Program-made: the position numbers and the translations under genes
The notes under the pieces: generated by a model
The model's input: only the letters and a program-made list of their open reading frames with translations
What the model was told of the DNA's origin: nothing
The model's database searches: none
From: Dolichospermum sp. DET69
Lineage (GTDB): Bacteria > Cyanobacteriota > Cyanobacteriia > Cyanobacteriales > Nostocaceae
Length of the DNA: 64,000 bases
Direction: 5' to 3'
Assembly: GCA_017355425.1 (NCBI GenBank)
Contig: CP070233.1
Coordinates: 5,699,272 to 5,763,271 of the forward strand
Shown here: piece after piece, positions 44,349-52,548 of the stretch
How positions within the stretch are numbered: the stretch's first letter is position 1
How the letters are laid out: each line of letters starts with the position of its first letter

Positions 44349-45806
44349 ATGACTCTGGATGAAACTCTCAATCATACTCATGCTACTAATCCTTTGCTTA
44401 CCCTCAACTATGAATCAGCCCTAGAGTCTTTAGGTAACGACTACTATGATCAAGTTGTAGCCGAGGAATTTCCCCAACTTATGTTACGCTGGCGCAATGA
44501 CGCACTACTGCCACGCTTAGGAGTTGCGCCCCAAGTAGTTAAAGACGAAGATTTTATTAACGCTTTTGGTAAATTTGAGGGAAGAGAACCGCTGTTAGCA
44601 CTACGTTATCACGGTTATCAATTTGGACAATATAACTCCCAATTAGGTGACGGTAGAGGCTTTCTCTATGGACAAGTGCGGGGTATTGATGGGGAATTAT
44701 ACGATTTTGGCACAAAAGGTTCGGGAAGAACCCCCTACTCTCGCGGTGGTGACGGAATGCTAACACTTAAAGGAGGAGTGCGGGAAGTTCTCGCCGCTGA
44801 AGCACTTCATCGTTTAGGCGTTCGCACTTCTCGCTGTTTAAGTATGATTGAAACGGGTTTGGGTTTGTGGCGCGGTGATGAACCTTCTCCAACTCGTTCT
44901 TCTGTCATGATTCGCATGAGTAAATCTCATATCCGTTTTGGTACTTTTGAACGATTAAACTATTTCAAACGACATGATTTAACTCAAAAGTTGTTAGATC
45001 ATGTAATCGAACAATATTACCCGCATTTGCAAGCTGAAAATGATAAATATGCTTTATTTTATGCCGAATTAGTGCAGCGTGTCGCCGAATTAGTAGCACA
45101 ATGGATGGCAGCGGGTTTTTGTCATGCAGTTCTGAATACTGATAATATGTCAATTACCGGGGAAAGTTTTGACTATGGACCCTATGCCTTTATTCCTACT
45201 TACGATCTCCAATTTACGGCGGCATATTTCGATTATTATAAACGTTATTGTTACAGTCAGCAACCAGGGATTTGCAAATTAAATTTAGAGCTTTTGCAAG
45301 AACCTTTAAAGGCGATAATTCACCAAGGTGATTTAGATGTTGCTTTATCCAAGTTTGCTGAATATTACCAAGCTGAATATCGAGCTTTGATGTTGAAAAA
45401 GTTGGGTTTTGAAGATTTACAATTAGCGGAAGCTGATGAATTTTTGCGGTTAACCATTACCTTTTTACATGATAGTCAAGTTGGTTATCATCAATTCTTT
45501 TCAGATTTGGCTGCTACTTTTTCTAGTAAATGGCGAGATGATCCAGCTTTTGTGATGAATGGTTCAGAACTTAGCCCCGCATTAGGAAAATCAGCCACTT
45601 TTGATAATTGGTGTTTCCTCTATCATAAAATTCTCAATCATTTTGATCCTGACCAAATGGATAAAATTCACCAAACTTTGATTGAAGCTAATCCCAAAAC
45701 AGCTTTATTAAGACCTGTGATTGAGTCTGTTTGGGAATCAATTACTGAAAATGATAATTGGCAACCTTTTTATGATTTAGTGGAAACACTAAAAACCGGA
45801 AAGTAG
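44349..45806 (+). CDS. selO: SelO protein adenylyltransferase (YdiU/UPF0061)
   Basis: 485 residues, full length. The pseudokinase-fold enzyme AMPylates proteins on Ser/Thr/Tyr. Conserved blocks seen: [74 protein letters not shown] (catalytic/metal region, N-T-D-N-M and D-Y-G) and [16 protein letters not shown]. Like other cyanobacterial members it ends without the C-terminal selenocysteine. Dispersed GATAGCGCAGCGTGGTGTTA repeat lies upstream (44231). Monocistronic. Confidence 0.93.
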   Translation: MTLDETLNHTHATNPLLTLNYESALESLGNDYYDQVVAEEFPQLMLRWRNDALLPRLGVAPQVVKDEDFINAFGKFEGREPLLALRYHGYQFGQYNSQLGDGRGFLYGQVRGIDGELYDFGTKGSGRTPYSRGGDGMLTLKGGVREVLAAEALHRLGVRTSRCLSMIETGLGLWRGDEPSPTRSSVMIRMSKSHIRFGTFERLNYFKRHDLTQKLLDHVIEQYYPHLQAENDKYALFYAELVQRVAELVAQWMAAGFCHAVLNTDNMSITGESFDYGPYAFIPTYDLQFTAAYFDYYKRYCYSQQPGICKLNLELLQEPLKAIIHQGDLDVALSKFAEYYQAEYRALMLKKLGFEDLQLAEADEFLRLTITFLHDSQVGYHQFFSDLAATFSSKWRDDPAFVMNGSELSPALGKSATFDNWCFLYHKILNHFDPDQMDKIHQTLIEANPKTALLRPVIESVWESITENDNWQPFYDLVETLKTGK

Positions 45807-46096
45807 TTTATTAGTTTACAAGTAGGTAGGTACAATTAAATATAGTATGGGCGCTCATGTTGCCCACCCCACAAGAATATTACACTTATTGTGGGGTGGG
45901 ATTCTAGCCCGCCCAGAGTCAATAATATTATTTTGATATTATTCGCGTCCACCTACTTAGCGGTTCTTGGTTGAGTGAAATACAAGAACCCCACCCCCAA
46001 CCCCCTCCCCGCTCTTCGAGAGGGGGCTTATGATGTATCTCATTCAAGTGCATACCGCTATATTCAGATCCCCGATTTCTTTAAGAAGTCGGAGAT
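45807..46096. other. Intergenic region with nested inverted repeats
   Basis: ATGGGCGCTCATGTTGCCCA..TGGGATTCTAGCCCGCCCA (about 45847-45916) encloses an inner CCACCCCACAA/TTGTGGGGTGG stem; a C-rich/G-rich block CCCCCTCCCCGCTCTTCGAG follows at 46000. The AGATCCCCGATTTC palindrome at 46066-46098 closes the region. No gene. Confidence 0.65.
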
Positions 46097-46098
46097 CT
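46066..46098. repeat. 33-bp palindrome family, copy 4
   Basis: AGATCCCCGATTTCTTTAAG with complement AAGAAGTCGGAGATCT. Its right end overlaps the glycerate kinase stop codon (TAG ATC on the minus strand), the same geometry as at the DUF6671 gene. Confidence 0.85.
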
Positions 46099-47128
46099 AA
46101 TTTCTGATTTTGCTAAAATTATGATCAGCATCAATTTCAATGACTAAATCAACTGCTGATGATTGAATTAAAGGATTAATGAATAATTCTGGATGTAAAG
46201 AACGCCAAAAATAATTGACAAATTCTTCTATTTCTGCGTCACTCATTCCTGATTTACCAGTAGCAATCATTTGTCTTTCTGCTTGCTTGCGCCATGCTAA
46301 AGAATAACGGTAATCTGTAGGATACAGAACTATTAAACTATCTAACCTTTCCCAAAGTGGTAAATAACTTTTAAGTTGACTATTCATATCAGAGGCAAAT
46401 TGTCTATCTGCATCTGTCAGAATGGGTGGTGGTGCAGTTAGGAAGGCTATGGGATCAATTGGTTTTACACCCACAAACCAACCTTCAAACAGAACAATGT
46501 CTATATTGTCCATGATAACTTCTGGAGTAGTGCGATCGCCCATACCTCCATAGGCAGATTTATCAAATCTAGGAACTATCACAGGACTCTTGCTTTGATG
46601 AATTTGATCGAGTAAACTTGTAGCTAGGTGAATATCGTGGGTTCCAGGCGGACCGCGCCAAAGCAACCGGGAATCTTGCTGCATTAAGACCAAGCGATCG
46701 CTATAAGTTTTGTACAAGTCATCCAAAGACAAACTTAAAGTCCGGTATCCCAAATGCTGGAGAATCAAAACCAGTATTCTGGACATTGTGGTTTTACCAG
46801 TACCTTGTGCGCCTAAAATCCCCTGAATAAAGGGTTTCCCTAACAGTTGATGCTGCGCGGCAATTTTCATTGCCAAGGGTAGCCATACATCCCACAATAT
46901 CTGTAACATTCCTTGGGGTTGAGTTTTTAGGGTAGTTTGACAAAATTGACTAAAATCAGGGAAAACTAACTTCAGTAAATCCCCTCTCCTTTGTATAACT
47001 TCAGCTACATTATCAGAGGTGATATTAAAAACTCTGGTTTGCAAAGGATATACTAATGCTGCATCCTCTGCTAACACTTGCCAAGATGTGTCTGTTGTCA
47101 AAATTTTACTCAGCCATTCGCTACGCAT
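46097..47128 (-). CDS. D-glycerate 3-kinase (plant/cyanobacterial type)
   Basis: 343 residues. P-loop GAQGTGKTTM (106-115), then LSLSLDDLYKTYSDR, LLWRGPPGTHDIHLA and IVPRFDKSAYGG, the pattern of GLYK, which phosphorylates glycerate to 3-phosphoglycerate and closes the photorespiratory cycle. The LFEGWFVGVKPI segment is also characteristic. It starts 4 bp after the stop of the ycf20-like gene, so the two are co-transcribed. Confidence 0.9.
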   Translation of the reverse strand: MRSEWLSKILTTDTSWQVLAEDAALVYPLQTRVFNITSDNVAEVIQRRGDLLKLVFPDFSQFCQTTLKTQPQGMLQILWDVWLPLAMKIAAQHQLLGKPFIQGILGAQGTGKTTMSRILVLILQHLGYRTLSLSLDDLYKTYSDRLVLMQQDSRLLWRGPPGTHDIHLATSLLDQIHQSKSPVIVPRFDKSAYGGMGDRTTPEVIMDNIDIVLFEGWFVGVKPIDPIAFLTAPPPILTDADRQFASDMNSQLKSYLPLWERLDSLIVLYPTDYRYSLAWRKQAERQMIATGKSGMSDAEIEEFVNYFWRSLHPELFINPLIQSSAVDLVIEIDADHNFSKIRN

Positions 47129-47132
47129 AAAA

Positions 47133-47465
47133 TTACGAACCCAGCTTTAGAGCTTCTAGAAAGAGACTGTAGATAAAACCAATCTTGAGATAATTGAGTA
47201 TTTCTACCCAAAATACTTGCCTAACAAAAAGATTACGGCTGTAAAATATTCTACTGGTAATTTCAGTAAAAAGAACTAAAAATGCAGCTACCACAATATC
47301 TAATTCTGCCTTTTGTCCAGCGGTTGTTGATACTGCCGATCCCAAAAAGAACCCAAACAAAAAGCTAATTAGTATTAGCGATAATCGCCGCCAAGGATTA
47401 AGAAACCATTGACTCAAGCTTCTAAAAATTGTGTCTAACAGGTTGTTCAGACGAGTATTTTGCAT
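47133..47465 (-). CDS. Ycf20-like (DUF565) membrane protein
   Basis: 110 residues with NTRLNNLLDTIF, NPWRRLSLILISFLFGFFLG and AELDIVVAAFLVLFTEI, the conserved DUF565/Ycf20 blocks, and three hydrophobic stretches. Ycf20 relatives in algae affect thermal dissipation of excess light; the bacterial role is unclear. First gene of a two-gene unit with glycerate kinase. Confidence 0.88.
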   Translation of the reverse strand: MQNTRLNNLLDTIFRSLSQWFLNPWRRLSLILISFLFGFFLGSAVSTTAGQKAELDIVVAAFLVLFTEITSRIFYSRNLFVRQVFWVEILNYLKIGFIYSLFLEALKLGS

Positions 47466-47576
47466 GAAAGGGTTTTACTCCAGCAATTCTGACTTCTTCT
47501 GACTCATGCTATTGGGGATCATTAGCAACTATGAGATTGAGCCTACAAAAATTCTTATTTCTAAATCCATATCATT

Positions 47577-48197
47577 ATGAAATATTCCATGTATCAGTAT
47601 CGTAACTTCATTGTCGCTTTTTCTGCATTGGGATTCATCGGGATCATGGCAGGATGCTTAGATATGAGCATATCCCTTGAGTCTACAAATCCAAAAACAG
47701 TATCAACAGTTTCAGAACAAACCCCATCTGTAGTTACAAACACTAGAATTGATGGGAATGAAATTAACTCAGATAGTACACCAACGAACTCAGTAGAATC
47801 AAATAGCCAAAAAAATCAGTCTACTGTCGTAGCCTATCGGTTTGACTCGGATAAAAAAACCAAGGCTTCTGGATTACTCCGCATGAGCAACAAAACTACT
47901 CAACCTGTCCGTCTAGCATTATTAGCCAGACAATTATCTCAAAAAAGTGCCACTGCCAATAAAGCTACATCTAATATTCCTGCTCATTGGGATTTTGCAC
48001 CTGAAGAAGGTAGTGACAAAGGGTTAGTTTTATCCTTACCTCAAGGTAATTTAAGACTAGAGAAGGGTGATGTACTGGTAGCCTTTGCTCAAGATGGCTC
48101 ACGGCGCTATTGGGGTCCTTATATCGTCGGGGAAACTTCCTCTCCCCAATGGAATCCTCAAACTCAAGAATGGCAGTTGGTGTTACAAAATAGGTGA
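47577..48197 (+). CDS. Conserved hypothetical lipoprotein
   Basis: 206 residues. The N terminus has a hydrophobic stretch ending IMAGC, a lipobox, so Cys27 is probably lipidated. A Ser/Thr/Asn-rich linker (30-85) leads to a compact C-terminal domain (about 86-200) with VAYRFDSDKKTKASGLLRMS and RRYWGPYIVGETSSPQWNPQ. Function unknown. The GT39 gene begins 23 bp downstream, so the two may form an operon. Confidence 0.75.
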   Translation: MKYSMYQYRNFIVAFSALGFIGIMAGCLDMSISLESTNPKTVSTVSEQTPSVVTNTRIDGNEINSDSTPTNSVESNSQKNQSTVVAYRFDSDKKTKASGLLRMSNKTTQPVRLALLARQLSQKSATANKATSNIPAHWDFAPEEGSDKGLVLSLPQGNLRLEKGDVLVAFAQDGSRRYWGPYIVGETSSPQWNPQTQEWQLVLQNR

Positions 48198-48220
48198 CAG
48201 GTGACAGGGAATTGTAAAAT

Positions 48221-50041
48221 ATGAAATTGGGTGTTTTTGATCAAGTGGTTGATAAGTGGTTGCATAATTTAGAACAGCGTCCAGTGCTGGCTGTGGCTGT
48301 TTCTTCTCTATGGTTATTGGTGATTGGCTGGATAGCTTTTGGCTGGAATTTGGGTAATGTGGGCTTAATTGATGAAACTGAGCCGCTGTTTGCTGAAGCT
48401 TCCCGGCAAATGTTCATCACTGGTGATTGGATTACGCCGTTTTTTAATGGGGAAACTCGCTTTGATAAACCTGCGTTAATTTATTGGTGTCAAGCGATCG
48501 CCTACGCTATTGTAGGGGTAAATGAATGGGCAGTCCGTATTCCTTCAGCATTGGCAGCAATGGGTGTAATTGCTTTGGCATTTTATACTGTGCAGTGGTC
48601 TTTTGCCAAAAAGGATGAATTAGAACAAGTTAGCAACTTACCCAGACGTTACTTTACAGCCGTCATAGCCGCAGCTTTAATGGCACTTAACCCGGAAATG
48701 ATTGTTTGGGGAAGAGCCGGCGTTTCTGATATGTTGCTTAATGGCTGCATAGGTTCAACTTTGTTATGTTTCTTTCTGGGATATGCTCAGAATAATTCCC
48801 CCATTGTCATTACTAAGTGGCAACTGCCCAATAAATGGTATTTAGCTTGTTATGTCTTAATTGCTGGAGCAATTTTAACTAAAGGTCCTGTAGGCATTGT
48901 CTTACCAGGATTGATTATGATTGCCTTTGCCTTATATGTGGGGAAATTTTGGCAACTATGGCGCGAAATGCGGCCTATTTTGGGAATGGGGATCGTTTTA
49001 GCGTTATCACTTCCCTGGTATGTTTTAGTAACTTGGCGTAATGGCTGGAATTTTATTAACGCCTTTTTTATCTATCACAATTTAGAACGGTTTACGGAAG
49101 TTGTTAATGGTCACTCAGCCCCCTGGTTTTTTTACTTTTTGGTCGTATTGCTAGGCTTTGCCCCTTATTCAGTGTACATCCCTGCGTCTATCGCTAGAGT
49201 AAAATTTTGGCAGCGATCGCACTGGTTAAAGCAAGAACGCTCTCAACAATTAGGTTTATTTGCCTGTTTATGGTTTTTGAGTGTATTTTGCTTTTTTACA
49301 ATTTCTGTAACTAAATTGCCCAGTTATGTCTTACCGTTAATGCCAGCAGCAGCGATTCTTGTGGCATTATTCTGGAGTGATATTTTCCCCAGTTCCCAAA
49401 CTCCTACACCTCTCAAATCTTTTCGGATTAGTGCTTGGGTAAACATAGCCTTTTTGACAATAATTTCTGTGGCACTATTTCACCTTACCCAAATTGTGGG
49501 CATTGATCCTGCTGCTCCTGAATTATATGCAAACATGGAGAAATCAGGAATACTCAAATTCGCGGGAATAATTTGGTTATTGTCTGCATTTATCTCAGCT
49601 ATCTTCATATTAACTCACCGTTACCGACAGATAATCACAATTAATTTAGTAGGATTTATAGCTTTTGTTGCTGTTGCTTTAATACCTGCTGCTTCGATTA
49701 TGGATCAACAGCGTCAACTGCCGTTAAGAGAATTATCAGCCTTAATTGTCGAATCAAAACAACCTCATGAAGAATTAATTATGGTTGGGTTTAAAAAACC
49801 TACGGTGACTTTTTACACCCAACAAAAGATTAACTACATTAAATTTTCTCAACAAGCTTTAGAATATATTCAAAAGCAAGCATCCCAACCAACTAAACCA
49901 CCATCATTGTTAATGATAGTTGAAAATGGGAAATTTCAAGAAATGGATTTACCACCGGATAATTACAAAAACATTGCTATTAAAGGTGCTTATCATCTGA
50001 TTCGCATTCCTTTAAAAACAGTTAAACCAAACATTTCTTAA
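48221..50041 (+). CDS. ArnT-like glycosyltransferase family 39 membrane protein
   Basis: 606 residues with about 11-12 membrane helices. The early extracytoplasmic loop has DETEPLFAEASRQM (acidic catalytic Asp-Glu pair of GT39/ArnT) and GDWITPFFNGETRFDKPALIYW, which is characteristic. Such enzymes move sugars from polyprenyl phosphate to lipid or protein acceptors at the periplasmic face. The C-terminal 100 residues form a soluble domain. Acceptor unknown; the lipoprotein encoded upstream is a possible partner (inference). Confidence 0.9.
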   Translation: MKLGVFDQVVDKWLHNLEQRPVLAVAVSSLWLLVIGWIAFGWNLGNVGLIDETEPLFAEASRQMFITGDWITPFFNGETRFDKPALIYWCQAIAYAIVGVNEWAVRIPSALAAMGVIALAFYTVQWSFAKKDELEQVSNLPRRYFTAVIAAALMALNPEMIVWGRAGVSDMLLNGCIGSTLLCFFLGYAQNNSPIVITKWQLPNKWYLACYVLIAGAILTKGPVGIVLPGLIMIAFALYVGKFWQLWREMRPILGMGIVLALSLPWYVLVTWRNGWNFINAFFIYHNLERFTEVVNGHSAPWFFYFLVVLLGFAPYSVYIPASIARVKFWQRSHWLKQERSQQLGLFACLWFLSVFCFFTISVTKLPSYVLPLMPAAAILVALFWSDIFPSSQTPTPLKSFRISAWVNIAFLTIISVALFHLTQIVGIDPAAPELYANMEKSGILKFAGIIWLLSAFISAIFILTHRYRQIITINLVGFIAFVAVALIPAASIMDQQRQLPLRELSALIVESKQPHEELIMVGFKKPTVTFYTQQKINYIKFSQQALEYIQKQASQPTKPPSLLMIVENGKFQEMDLPPDNYKNIAIKGAYHLIRIPLKTVKPNIS

Positions 50042-50048
50042 GAGGTTC

Positions 50049-50081
50049 AGATCCGCGACTTCTTCAAGAAGTTAGGGATCT
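50049..50081. repeat. 33-bp palindrome family, copy 5
   Basis: AGATCCGCGACTTCTTCAAG with AAGAAGTTAGGGATCT; arms have mismatches. Located 7 bp after the GT39 stop and before the first Rpn-like gene. Confidence 0.8.
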
Positions 50082-50110
50082 AATTAGGATAAAATTAGGT
50101 AAATAATCAA

Positions 50111-51043
50111 ATGACTCGTCAATCTCACGATCAATTTGCCAAAGAATATCTAGAGGAATTATTAACACCTCTAGGAACAATTAAAAAAAGCGAAAAAGTT
50201 AAAAGTGAAGTTCAAGAAATAGATGTATGGTTTGAACCCTTTACTTCTGAAACTCAAGAAGAATTACCTTTAGGTTTATTAGGGAAAATGGCAAAAACCT
50301 CCTGCCTATTTGAGCCTTTTCGCAACCCACCCTCTGAAATAGAAATTCGTAGTTGCTTACTCAAGCTATATGCTGTACATGGAGGTATTGTCAGGAAATC
50401 AAAACGGGAAAATAAGACTATCTCTGAATCTGAATTACCAGTATTATGGATTTTAACACCAACATTTTCATCTCGGATGCTTCAAGGATTAGGAACAAAT
50501 GAACCTGAAGAAAACTGGTGTAAGGGAATTTATTTTCTGCCAAATATTCTCAAAACAGTAATAGTAGTTATTCATCAATTACCAATCAATGAAGAAACCC
50601 TATGGTTGAGAGTATTAGGGAAAGGAGGAACACAAAAAAGAGCAGTAGAAGAATTAACTGAACTACCAGAACAGAACCCTTTTCGAGAGAATTTGCTAGT
50701 AATTTTAGCTAACTGGCGCAAAAATCTAGAATTGAGAGATAATTTAAGTACAGATGAAGAGGAAGTGATTATGAACTTATCACCAGCTTATTTACAACAA
50801 ATAGAAGAGTGGAAGCAAGAAGGTAAGCAACTAGGAAGACAGGAAGGAAGACAGGAAGGAAGACAGGAAGGAGAACTCTCATTGATAACTTGTCTTTTAG
50901 AAACGAGATTTGGGGTTTTAGATGCTGAATTATCTAGTTTAATCGCCAAAATTGCTCAAATTCCCCTATCTGAACGGACTCAATTACTTCTTTCTTTAGT
51001 CAATTTATCTCGTGAAGAATTGATAAAAAGATTGAGAAAATAA
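50111..51043 (+). CDS. Rpn/PD-(D/E)XK nuclease-like protein with DUF4351 C terminus, copy 1
   Basis: 310 residues. N-terminal part (SHDQFAKEYLEELLTPLGTI, then EIDVWFEP) resembles the recombination-promoting nuclease/putative transposase family; the Asp in EIDVW fits the PD-(D/E)XK first acidic site. A repeat QEGR stretch (LGRQEGRQEGRQEGE) links to a DUF4351 tail (LETRFGVLDAELSSLIAKIA .. LSLVNLSREELIKRLRK). Nearly identical to the next gene; the unit including upstream sequence is repeated with a 1034-bp offset. Role unknown; such genes multiply in cyanobacterial genomes. Confidence 0.82.
   Translation: MTRQSHDQFAKEYLEELLTPLGTIKKSEKVKSEVQEIDVWFEPFTSETQEELPLGLLGKMAKTSCLFEPFRNPPSEIEIRSCLLKLYAVHGGIVRKSKRENKTISESELPVLWILTPTFSSRMLQGLGTNEPEENWCKGIYFLPNILKTVIVVIHQLPINEETLWLRVLGKGGTQKRAVEELTELPEQNPFRENLLVILANWRKNLELRDNLSTDEEEVIMNLSPAYLQQIEEWKQEGKQLGRQEGRQEGRQEGELSLITCLLETRFGVLDAELSSLIAKIAQIPLSERTQLLLSLVNLSREELIKRLRK
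50833..50875 (+). repeat. 12-bp coding repeat (GRQE units) in Rpn copy 1
   Basis: Three consecutive GGAAGACAGGAA units encode Gly-Arg-Gln-Glu repeats; the corresponding array in the second gene (about 51868-51930) has five. Replication slippage hot spot. Confidence 0.85.
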
Positions 51044-51056
51044 CGTTTATTTCTAT

Positions 51057-51114
51057 ATCCCTGACTTCTTTAATCAATTCATAAATTATTTACCATATTA
51101 ATAAGTCGGGGATT
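51057..51114. repeat. Split palindrome, copy 6
   Basis: ATCCCTGACTTCTTTAATCA .. AATAAGTCGGGGAT, with a 25-30-bp AT-rich loop instead of 3 bp. Lies between the two Rpn-like genes. The loop is related in inverted orientation to that of the copy at 52113. Confidence 0.7.
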
Positions 51115-51144
51115 TAATTAGGAGATAATTAGGTAAATAATCAA

Positions 51145-52101
51145 ATGACTCGTCAATCTCACGATCAATTTGCTAAAGAATATTTAGAGGAATTATTAAC
51201 ACCTCTAGGAACAATTAAAAAAAGCGAAAAAGTTAAAAGTGAAGTTCAAGAAATAGATGTATGGTTTGAACCCTTTACTTCTGAAACTCAAGAAGAATTA
51301 CCTTTAGGTTTATTAGGGAAAATGGCAAAAACCTCCTGTTTATTCGAGCCTTTTCGCAATCCACCCTCGGAAATAGAAATTCGTAGTTGCTTACTGAAAC
51401 TATATGCTGTACATGGAGGTATTGTCAGGAAATCAAAACGAGAAAATAGGATTATCTCTGAATCTGAATTACCAGTATTATGGATTTTAACACCAACATT
51501 TTCATCTCGGATGCTTCAAGGATTAGGAGCAAATGAACCTGAAGAAAACTGGTGTAAGGGAATTTATTTTCTGCCAAATATTCTCAAAACAGTAATAGTA
51601 GTTATTCATCAATTACCAATCAATGAAGAAACCCTATGGTTGAGAGTATTAGGGAAAGGAGGAACACAAAAAAGAGCAGTAGAAGAATTAACTGAACTAC
51701 CAGAACAAAACCCTTTTCGAGAGAATTTGCTAGTAATTTTAGCTAACTGGCGCAAAAATCTAGAATTGAGAGATAATTTAAGTACAGATGAAGAGGAAGT
51801 GATTATGAACTTATCACCAGCTTATTTACAACAAATAGAAGAGTGGAAGCAAGAAGGTAAGCAACTAGGAAGACAGGAAGGAAGACAGGAAGGAAGACAG
51901 GAAGGAAGACAAGAAGGAAGACAAGAAGGAGAACTATCATTGATAACTTGTCTTTTGGAAGCTAGATTTGGTACTTTAGATGCTGAATTATCTAGTTTAG
52001 TGGAGAAAATTGCTGAAATTTCCATTTCTGAACGTACCCAATTACTTCTTTCTTTAGCCAATTTATCTCGTCAAGAATTGATAGAAAGATTGAGAAAATA
52101 A
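51145..52101 (+). CDS. Rpn/PD-(D/E)XK nuclease-like protein with DUF4351 C terminus, copy 2
   Basis: 318 residues, the same protein with a handful of substitutions (for example N-R-I for N-K-T near residue 100, G-A for G-T near 135) and divergence growing toward the C terminus (VEKIAEISISERTQ). The linker has two more QEGR units (24 bp) than copy 1, so slippage of the 12-bp GGAAGACAGGAA-type repeat differentiates them. Complete and in frame. Confidence 0.82.
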   Translation: MTRQSHDQFAKEYLEELLTPLGTIKKSEKVKSEVQEIDVWFEPFTSETQEELPLGLLGKMAKTSCLFEPFRNPPSEIEIRSCLLKLYAVHGGIVRKSKRENRIISESELPVLWILTPTFSSRMLQGLGANEPEENWCKGIYFLPNILKTVIVVIHQLPINEETLWLRVLGKGGTQKRAVEELTELPEQNPFRENLLVILANWRKNLELRDNLSTDEEEVIMNLSPAYLQQIEEWKQEGKQLGRQEGRQEGRQEGRQEGRQEGELSLITCLLEARFGTLDAELSSLVEKIAEISISERTQLLLSLANLSRQELIERLRK

Positions 52102-52112
52102 CGTTTATTTCC

Positions 52113-52175
52113 AGATCCCCGACTTCTTTTATATTTTGTAAACAAATTATGAATTGATCGAAGAAGTCGGGGATC
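52113..52175. repeat. Split palindrome, copy 7
   Basis: AGATCCCCGACTTCTT at the left and AAGAAGTCGGGGATCT at the right are perfect arms; the loop (about 30 bp) includes AATTATGAATTGATCG, the complement of CGATCAATTCATAATT, related to the loop at 51057. Confidence 0.8.
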
Positions 52176-52210
52176 TTATTTTCTAACAACTTTATTACAA
52201 CCAGTTTATG

Positions 52211-52341
52211 TTAGAGACTTCCAATTAAAAAAATATCCTAAAATTTTTTGTGGTGCGGGCATCTTGCCCGCTAATAATACAAGGACGGGCAAGATGCCCA
52301 TCCCACAAAATTGGATAATCTTTTTTGTGGAGTTCTCTTAA
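52211..52341. mobile_element. 131-bp MITE-like element (family B), complete copy
   Basis: TTAGAGACTTCCAATTAAAA to TTTTTTGTGGAGTTCTCTTA. Internal GCGGGCATCTTGCCCGC and GACGGGCAAGATGCCCATCC inverted words form the body of the hairpin. Same length as the copy at 14255. It abuts the 5' side of a truncated permease gene. Confidence 0.85.
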
Positions 52342-52507
52342 TGATTTAGTTCCTAAAGGAAATAAACTACCTGGTGCTTTTGAAACTACATCCGTCTATG
52401 ATCCAACTTGGGGAAATCTAAGTTTAAATTGGGGAATATTATTCTTACACGGGGTAGTTTATTTGTTGATAACTCTGAATTTACAAAAACGAAAAGATAT
52501 TTTCTAA
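52325..52507 (+). pseudogene. C-terminal fragment, probably of an ABC-2-type permease
   Basis: 60 codons open from 52325, but the first five or so are MITE sequence. The rest (SLNDLVPKGNKLPGAFETTS, GNLSLNWGILFLHGVVYLLI, then LNLQKRKDIF) has one membrane helix and a short basic tail, as in the C terminus of multi-span permeases whose product ends ..K-R-K-D-I-F. The rest of the gene is absent; the MITE marks the break. The family call is tentative. Confidence 0.55.
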
Positions 52508-52548
52508 ATGAGATTCTCAGAACATCAGAAATAATTAGTAGACATTGT

